Shown one piece after another: positions 5,459 through 9,400 of a stretch of 9,400 nt of DNA. The position numbers were made by a program, and so were the translations under genes. The notes under the pieces are model-generated. The model made no database searches and was not told the origin of the DNA. It worked only from the letters and a program-made list of their open reading frames with translations. Each line of letters starts with the position of its first letter. Position 1 is the first letter of the stretch. Origin of the DNA: Candidatus Methanomethylophilaceae archaeon (lineage in GTDB: Archaea > Thermoplasmatota > Thermoplasmata > Methanomassiliicoccales > Methanomethylophilaceae); NCBI GenBank assembly GCA_017616575.1, contig JAFZXW010000139.1, positions 1-9,400 on the forward strand, read 5' to 3'.

Positions 5459-7454
5459 GCCCCCGGAATCGGCGCGGGCCTAAAAGCCTGTTTCGTCCAT
5501 GACGGCGACGATGTATGATCAAGGCGACCAGAACGGCCATAGTTGCTACTACGCCGATGGCAATCAGATGCCAATGGGAGAGGTCAGAGGCCCCTTCGGG
5601 ACCTTTCGGAATCGCGTGATATCCGAATCCGGCGGTCTTCGACTCCCCTTGGCCGTCGGTGACCGTGACCGTCAAATCGTAATCGCCTTGGGACGGGCGG
5701 AACGCCATCCTCGGCACCGAGGTCTCCCTCGTGCGCCCGTCGCCGAGATTCCAGAGGAATGAATAATCGCCTACTGCCGAGACGGACACCGACACCACCG
5801 CGTCCTCCCCGGCGACATAGACTCCATCGGCCTCCACGAACGACACCTCGAAGCCCTCATACAGGTAGTACCGGGAGTAATCCCGCAGGAAGGCCTCGGA
5901 GAAGTACCTGGAAACCTCCTCGGACACGACCGCGACCCCGAGCTCCCTGTTCCTCTCGAACGCGTTCTCCGTCCAGTTCACCGAGGACACCAAGGCGCAG
6001 CCGTCGCACACGAGACCCTTGTTGTGCACGTACGGGAAGGACATCGAAGCGGCCTTGATCCTGGTGCTGGCGCACAACGAGTCGCAGAAAGGCCCCGTGT
6101 CGCCGCCCAATATGAGCCGGACGTCGGCCCCCCTTTCCGCGGCTTCGGCCATCACAGCCAGCGGAGACCCGTCCGGAAGGTCCTTGTACGACGATCCTAG
6201 GCTCTGCTGCTGCGAATAGACCCTGTACGAAGAAGCCCCCATGTAGTACTTCTCCGCGTCCAATGAGTTATCCGGGGACAGGAACGGCACGACACGGGCA
6301 CTGTACCCCTCCCAGGAGCCTTCCGAAGGCTGTACGTACCGCGGCTTGACGTATGGCCTCGGATTGGGATACTCCTCCAGCAGCGCCCTGACGTCTCCAT
6401 ATCTTGTGTCGCAGTCGTTCCGGAACACCTGCTCCGCGAAGAGGGCCATCTCCCTGCTCCTGACTATGACGCCCCACCCGCGGTTGCCCACGTCGTCATC
6501 GTAGGAGCATTGGCGAGGGGCCCCGTTCATGTTGTCCACCGTCCAGTTCTCGGAGGTCACTATAGTAGTCTCACCGTCGATGATGGCGTATTTCGCATGG
6601 ACATAGGAGTAACGGCCGTCCCCTCCCCCGATGAGCAGCACCTCCCCTCCGCAGGCCACCAGCGACGCCAGCATAGGGACGTACTCGATCAGGTCTATCC
6701 CCAACGGCTCGGCCTCCAGAAGAAGGACCACGTCCACCCCGCGCTCCTCCAGGTCGCACAGTAGTGACACGACGTTCCTGCTGCCCAGATGGTACAGGCA
6801 TATCTCCACCTTCTCCTTCGCAGAGGACAGGACGTTGTATATAGGCGCCCCTCCGCTGTCCGGGAACAGGAACGGCGTGACCTCCGCGCCGTATCCTCCG
6901 TCGGGATCGAAACGGAACCCGGTCACGCCCGGGCGGCAAAGTTGCCAGTCATCCGCGGTGTCGGTGTCGCCTCCGGTCCTCGACGTGTAATACCCCCTCC
7001 TGACGTCGGCCGGAGGGCCGGTCCACAGAGATCCGTCGCTGATGGATTTGTTCCCGTAGCATACGGCGTCGACGGCCTTCCCGGACTTCATGAGGTATAT
7101 CTGGTCGCCGTTGTTGTTCAGGATGAGGGAGCCTTCCCCTTTGCGAAGGCCGTTTTCCCCTACGGCGACGAACGGGAACTTCCCGTCGAACGCGTCGCAT
7201 TTCTGATCCGAAGAGAAAGCCAGAACGCCCCCCGCCGGGATCCTGAGGCTCTCCTTAAACTCCCAGGACCCTTCCCCGTCATAGATCGAATAGCCCTTCA
7301 GGTCCGCTTCTGCCTTTCCGACGTTCATGATCGCCACCGCCTCCTTGACAGGGTCGAAGGCGGAAATCTTGAATTCCTGGGAGTCCGCGGAGACGACAGG
7401 CGACAAGTAGACGGCAAGCAGGACGGCAAGAACCAGCAGAAGGAGTACGCGCAT
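5334..7454 (-). CDS. Secreted membrane-anchored HKD protein with lamin-tail and PKD domains
   Basis: 706 residues from the ATG at 7454-7452. A TTG 13 codons upstream is also open but overlaps the likely TATA box, and the ATG gives a clean signal peptide (MRVLLLLVLAVLLAVYLSPV, cut after about A23). A lamin-tail domain (about 25-175) shows KGYSIYDGEGSWEF, IPAGGVLAF and LNNNGDQIYLM and ends in DDWQLCRPG (168-176). Two HKD motifs follow: H286-K288-D293 with SENWT, and H477-K479-D484 with SVNWT. One PKD domain (about 534-613, with WNLGDG) and a transmembrane helix (about 630-647) then a basic HRRRHGRNR segment fix topology: catalytic domains outside. Lamin-tail domains often accompany secreted nucleases, so extracellular nuclease is a reasonable but unproven guess. 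The last 41 codons overlap the next gene's signal-peptide region in another frame, and the His/Arg-rich tail from residue 658 looks non-native. A one-base indel in a T4 run may have removed an earlier stop. Confidence 0.85.
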   Translation of the reverse strand: MRVLLLLVLAVLLAVYLSPVVSADSQEFKISAFDPVKEAVAIMNVGKAEADLKGYSIYDGEGSWEFKESLRIPAGGVLAFSSDQKCDAFDGKFPFVAVGENGLRKGEGSLILNNNGDQIYLMKSGKAVDAVCYGNKSISDGSLWTGPPADVRRGYYTSRTGGDTDTADDWQLCRPGVTGFRFDPDGGYGAEVTPFLFPDSGGAPIYNVLSSAKEKVEICLYHLGSRNVVSLLCDLEERGVDVVLLLEAEPLGIDLIEYVPMLASLVACGGEVLLIGGGDGRYSYVHAKYAIIDGETTIVTSENWTVDNMNGAPRQCSYDDDVGNRGWGVIVRSREMALFAEQVFRNDCDTRYGDVRALLEEYPNPRPYVKPRYVQPSEGSWEGYSARVVPFLSPDNSLDAEKYYMGASSYRVYSQQQSLGSSYKDLPDGSPLAVMAEAAERGADVRLILGGDTGPFCDSLCASTRIKAASMSFPYVHNKGLVCDGCALVSSVNWTENAFERNRELGVAVVSEEVSRYFSEAFLRDYSRYYLYEGFEVSFVEADGVYVAGEDAVVSVSVSAVGDYSFLWNLGDGRTRETSVPRMAFRPSQGDYDLTVTVTDGQGESKTAGFGYHAIPKGPEGASDLSHWHLIAIGVVATMAVLVALIIHRRRHGRNRLLGPRRFRGHEDHEQDSHASGHSRDGRRRPFGRSFHGLRGRRFHPGLDNG

Positions 7455-7483
7455 GACCGCTGGAACGAAAGGCGATAGACGTC

Positions 7484-7491
7484 GTTTAAAC
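7484..7491 (-). promoter_or_regulatory. Candidate TATA box for the HKD operon
   Basis: The AT-rich palindrome GTTTAAAC is centred about 34 bases before the ATG at 7454 on the minus strand. With normal archaeal spacing, transcription would begin a few bases before the ATG, giving a very short leader. There is no clear Shine-Dalgarno motif. Prediction is by spacing and composition only. Confidence 0.45.
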
Positions 7492-7514
7492 AAAGGAAAT
7501 AAGGTTGTTAGTCT

Positions 7515-7532
7515 CCGAATGATTTAATTCGG
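7515..7532 (+). promoter_or_regulatory. TATA box with overlapping inverted repeat (operator candidate) for the MFS gene
   Basis: A perfect inverted repeat, CCGAAT-6 bases-ATTCGG, encloses the AT-rich core GATTTAATT (7521-7529). The core is centred about 26 bases before the ATG at 7551, the spacing of a TATA box for a leaderless transcript. A dimeric repressor on the arms would block TATA-binding protein, a plausible control for a drug exporter. No regulator gene is in the window. The rest of the 7455-7550 gap holds only the opposing TATA-like box and the small palindrome GACGTC (7478-7483). Confidence 0.5.
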
Positions 7533-7550
7533 CTAGACGATGGCGGCCCG

Positions 7551-8741
7551 ATGATTGAGACGAGGCTGGGACGCCGCCCGCTGATGCTGCTGATCGTGCT
7601 TCTGAGCATGTTCGGCCCCTTGTCCACAGACATGTACCTGTCCGGCCTCCCGGTCATGATCAGAGACTTTGGAACCACGGAGTCGGTCATGAACATGTCC
7701 CTGTACCTGTTCATGCTGGTGCTCTCGTTCAGCATCCTCCTGCTGGGGCCCATAAGCGACAAATACGGCAGAAGGAAGGTCCTGACCTGCTCCATGGCGG
7801 TCTATACCGCAGCGAACGTAGCCTGCTGCTTCACTGACGACGTCTGGGTCTTCATAGCGCTGAGAATGGCGCAGGCGGCGGGAGGAGGCGGCGCCATGAC
7901 CGCGGCCTTCGCGCTGATCAAGGACTGCTTCGACGGGAACGACCGTAGCAGGGTCCTGTCGGTGACCGCGGCGATCGGTATCCTGGGACCCATCTTGGCC
8001 CCCGTGATAGGGACGGCCCTGATAAACGCCGCCGGATGGCGCTCCACGTTCTGGTTCCCGGCAGGCGTGTCCACGGTTTGCCTCGCCCTCGGATCCCTAT
8101 TGCCAGGATACCTCCCGGCTGACAGGTACCAAGGCAGCATGCTGGGCTCGCTTACGTGCCTGGCCGCGGTGACGCGCGACAGCAACTTCGTTTTGTTCAT
8201 GCTGATGATGTGCACCTTCACCGGATCCCAGCTGGCATACATCGCCGTGTCTTCGTACGTGTACCAGGACGGCTTCGGGTTGAGCACCACCGAGTACAGC
8301 CTCGTCCTGGCGTCCTCGTGCATAATCGGGCTGGTCATAGCTAGGGCGCTGTCCCATGCGAACGTCTCCCCCAGGAAGATGGTAGCCTGCCTGTTCTGCC
8401 TCGGCACCCTCAGCCTGGCCATGATGCTCGTACTGGCCAGCCATCACTGGGCGCTGTTCATGCTCTCCATCGTCCCCTGCTGCGCAGTGACGATAACCGC
8501 GCGCTCCTTCGGATACGGGATCCTGATGGGGCAGCACGAGGGCGACAACGGGTCGGTGTCGTCGGTCCTGAACTTCACCACGTTCATGTTCGCCTTCGTC
8601 GGGATGGTCATATCCTCCTCGTTCCCGCCTCACCTGTTCATATACGGCGTCGCCACGATGCTGGCCATAAGCTGCGGGGTGTTCCTGACGGGATGGACGG
8701 CTATTAGGAAAAGAGGGTATCCTCTGAAAGGGATGGAATGA
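7551..8741 (+). CDS. MFS multidrug exporter, Bcr/CflA (DHA1) type
   Basis: A 396-residue integral membrane transporter, the usual size for a 12-helix drug:proton antiporter. STDMYLSGLPVMIRDFG (25-41) in helix 1 and the loop after it is the Bcr/CflA hallmark. Motif A is GPISDKYGRRKVL (66-78), between helices 2 and 3. The antiporter motif C is seen as ILGPILAPVIGTAL (144-157) in helix 5. Hydrophobic segments continue to the C-terminus, which ends in a short basic tail (RKRGYPLKGME). Substrates of the family include bicyclomycin, chloramphenicol and other small molecules; the substrate here cannot be predicted. The ATG at 7551 is the only good start, has no Shine-Dalgarno motif, and lies where a TATA-spaced transcript would begin, so leaderless translation is likely. 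It is divergent from the HKD operon and convergent with triosephosphate isomerase, with 27 bases between stops. It is probably transcribed alone. Confidence 0.92.
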   Translation: MIETRLGRRPLMLLIVLLSMFGPLSTDMYLSGLPVMIRDFGTTESVMNMSLYLFMLVLSFSILLLGPISDKYGRRKVLTCSMAVYTAANVACCFTDDVWVFIALRMAQAAGGGGAMTAAFALIKDCFDGNDRSRVLSVTAAIGILGPILAPVIGTALINAAGWRSTFWFPAGVSTVCLALGSLLPGYLPADRYQGSMLGSLTCLAAVTRDSNFVLFMLMMCTFTGSQLAYIAVSSYVYQDGFGLSTTEYSLVLASSCIIGLVIARALSHANVSPRKMVACLFCLGTLSLAMMLVLASHHWALFMLSIVPCCAVTITARSFGYGILMGQHEGDNGSVSSVLNFTTFMFAFVGMVISSSFPPHLFIYGVATMLAISCGVFLTGWTAIRKRGYPLKGME

Positions 8742-8768
8742 GAAAGTCGAGGACGCCGGACGACGCCC

Positions 8769-9400
8769 TCAAATGTATTTGATGAGGTCCCTGAGAACTG
8801 CCTCAGGATCCTTAGCCTTGACCACGCCCGACGCCAAAAGGACCCCTTTGGCCCCGAGGCTTATGGCCGCCCTCACGTCCTCGCCGGTCTTGACCCCGGC
8901 CCCGCATAGGACCTCGACGTCCCGGTCCACCGACTTGACGGCGTCCACCGTGTCGGAGACGATCCTGGGGTTGGCGGTGGTGACGGAGACGTCTCCTCCG
9001 ATCAGCTCGGGGGGCTCCACGGCTACCATCCTCGGTGAGAACGCGGCGAGCTCCTTGGCCTTCTCCACGCTCTCGGCGCAGACGCAGGCGCACAGGCCGA
9101 GGGCGTCGCACATGGACACGCACTCGCCCACGTCGGAGGCGGGCTGCCTGTTCTCCGAATGGTTGATCAGGGTGCCGTACGCCCCTGCGGCCTTCACCGC
9201 GGACGGCGTGGTGTACCCGGTGCCGGAACCGGGCTTCCTGGGATGGACGTTCTGGGAGAGCACCGGCATGGGCACCTCCCTGGCGACCAGCGAGAGCTCG
9301 GGCATGGGGGGACAGACGGCGATGCCGACTCCGGATTCCTCGGCGACTTTGAGACAGGCCTGGGCGAGGCGGAGGGCCCCGTTCCCCTCCACCTCGCTGT
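8769..9400 (-). CDS. tpiA: Triosephosphate isomerase, archaeal type (5' partial)
   Basis: Interconverts dihydroxyacetone phosphate and glyceraldehyde 3-phosphate in cytosolic glycolysis and gluconeogenesis. A GTG at 9392-9390 could serve as a start, but the frame stays open to the window edge (adding at least S-E), and the substrate-binding NFK near the family N-terminus is missing. About 15-20 residues therefore lie beyond base 9400. Counting from the GTG, the catalytic His is in LINHSENR (H78) and the catalytic Glu in AVEPPELIG (E126). Phosphate-binding glycines are in CGAGVKTGEDVRAA (163-176) and GVLLASGVV (183-191). The length suits the compact archaeal enzyme (about 220 residues). It appears intact. 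Confidence 0.95.
   Translation of the reverse strand, partial: SEVEGNGALRLAQACLKVAEESGVGIAVCPPMPELSLVAREVPMPVLSQNVHPRKPGSGTGYTTPSAVKAAGAYGTLINHSENRQPASDVGECVSMCDALGLCACVCAESVEKAKELAAFSPRMVAVEPPELIGGDVSVTTANPRIVSDTVDAVKSVDRDVEVLCGAGVKTGEDVRAAISLGAKGVLLASGVVKAKDPEAVLRDLIKYI

Noticed and set aside
5499..7478. Several plus-strand open frames of 66-229 residues opposite the HKD genes
   Set aside because: They are antisense shadows of the conserved HKD coding frames, with no recognisable domains.
7455..7493. TTG start at 7493 adding 13 residues to the lamin-tail HKD protein
   Set aside because: It lies on the likely TATA box and puts charged residues (KRR) and prolines before a complete signal peptide that starts at the ATG at 7454.
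8742..8770. Possible hairpin (GAGGACG...CGCCCTC) between the MFS and triosephosphate isomerase stops
   Set aside because: The stem has an internal mismatch, is only about seven positions long and has no T-run, so it is not a supportable terminator.

Overview
The window is GC-rich archaeal chromosome. The markers are an archaeal-type DnaG (a TOPRIM protein, also known as an exosome subunit), a LonB-family AAA+ ATPase, an archaeal-type triosephosphate isomerase and AT-rich TATA-like boxes about 25 bases before start codons. The best guess, from recall of protein families rather than a search, is a Thermoplasmatota methanogen, probably Methanomassiliicoccales. Of the seven genes, six end in TGA, one in TAA and none in TAG, which fits that guess but is a small sample.

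Layout: (1) bases 1-3128, plus strand: dnaG (5' end cut off by the window) runs into a LonB-derived AAA+ ATPase through an overlapping TTG start. DnaG carries a 60-residue Arg/Asp/Glu repeat insert. The ATPase has a zinc ribbon where LonB normally has membrane segments, and it has no protease domain. (2) bases 3121-7454, minus strand: an apparent three-gene operon, read right to left. It encodes a secreted, membrane-anchored protein with a lamin-tail domain, two HKD (phospholipase D/Nuc) domains and one PKD domain; a tandem paralogue with two HKD and two PKD domains; and a RimI-like GNAT acetyltransferase. (3) bases 7455-7550: a compact divergent promoter region with an operator-like inverted repeat. 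(4) bases 7551-8741, plus strand: a Bcr/CflA-type MFS drug exporter. (5) bases 8769-9400, minus strand: triosephosphate isomerase (5' end cut off by the window).

How they work together: the dnaG-ATPase pair looks like an information-processing or RNA-quality operon. The two HKD proteins would place phosphodiesterase domains outside the cell on PKD stalks. Extracellular nuclease or phospholipase activity is the natural guess, and the substrate is unknown. This surface HKD operon is the least familiar part of the window and the best candidate for an undescribed system. The coding is dense: the only gaps are 4, 27 and 96 bases. No RNA genes, CRISPR arrays or insertion sequences were seen.
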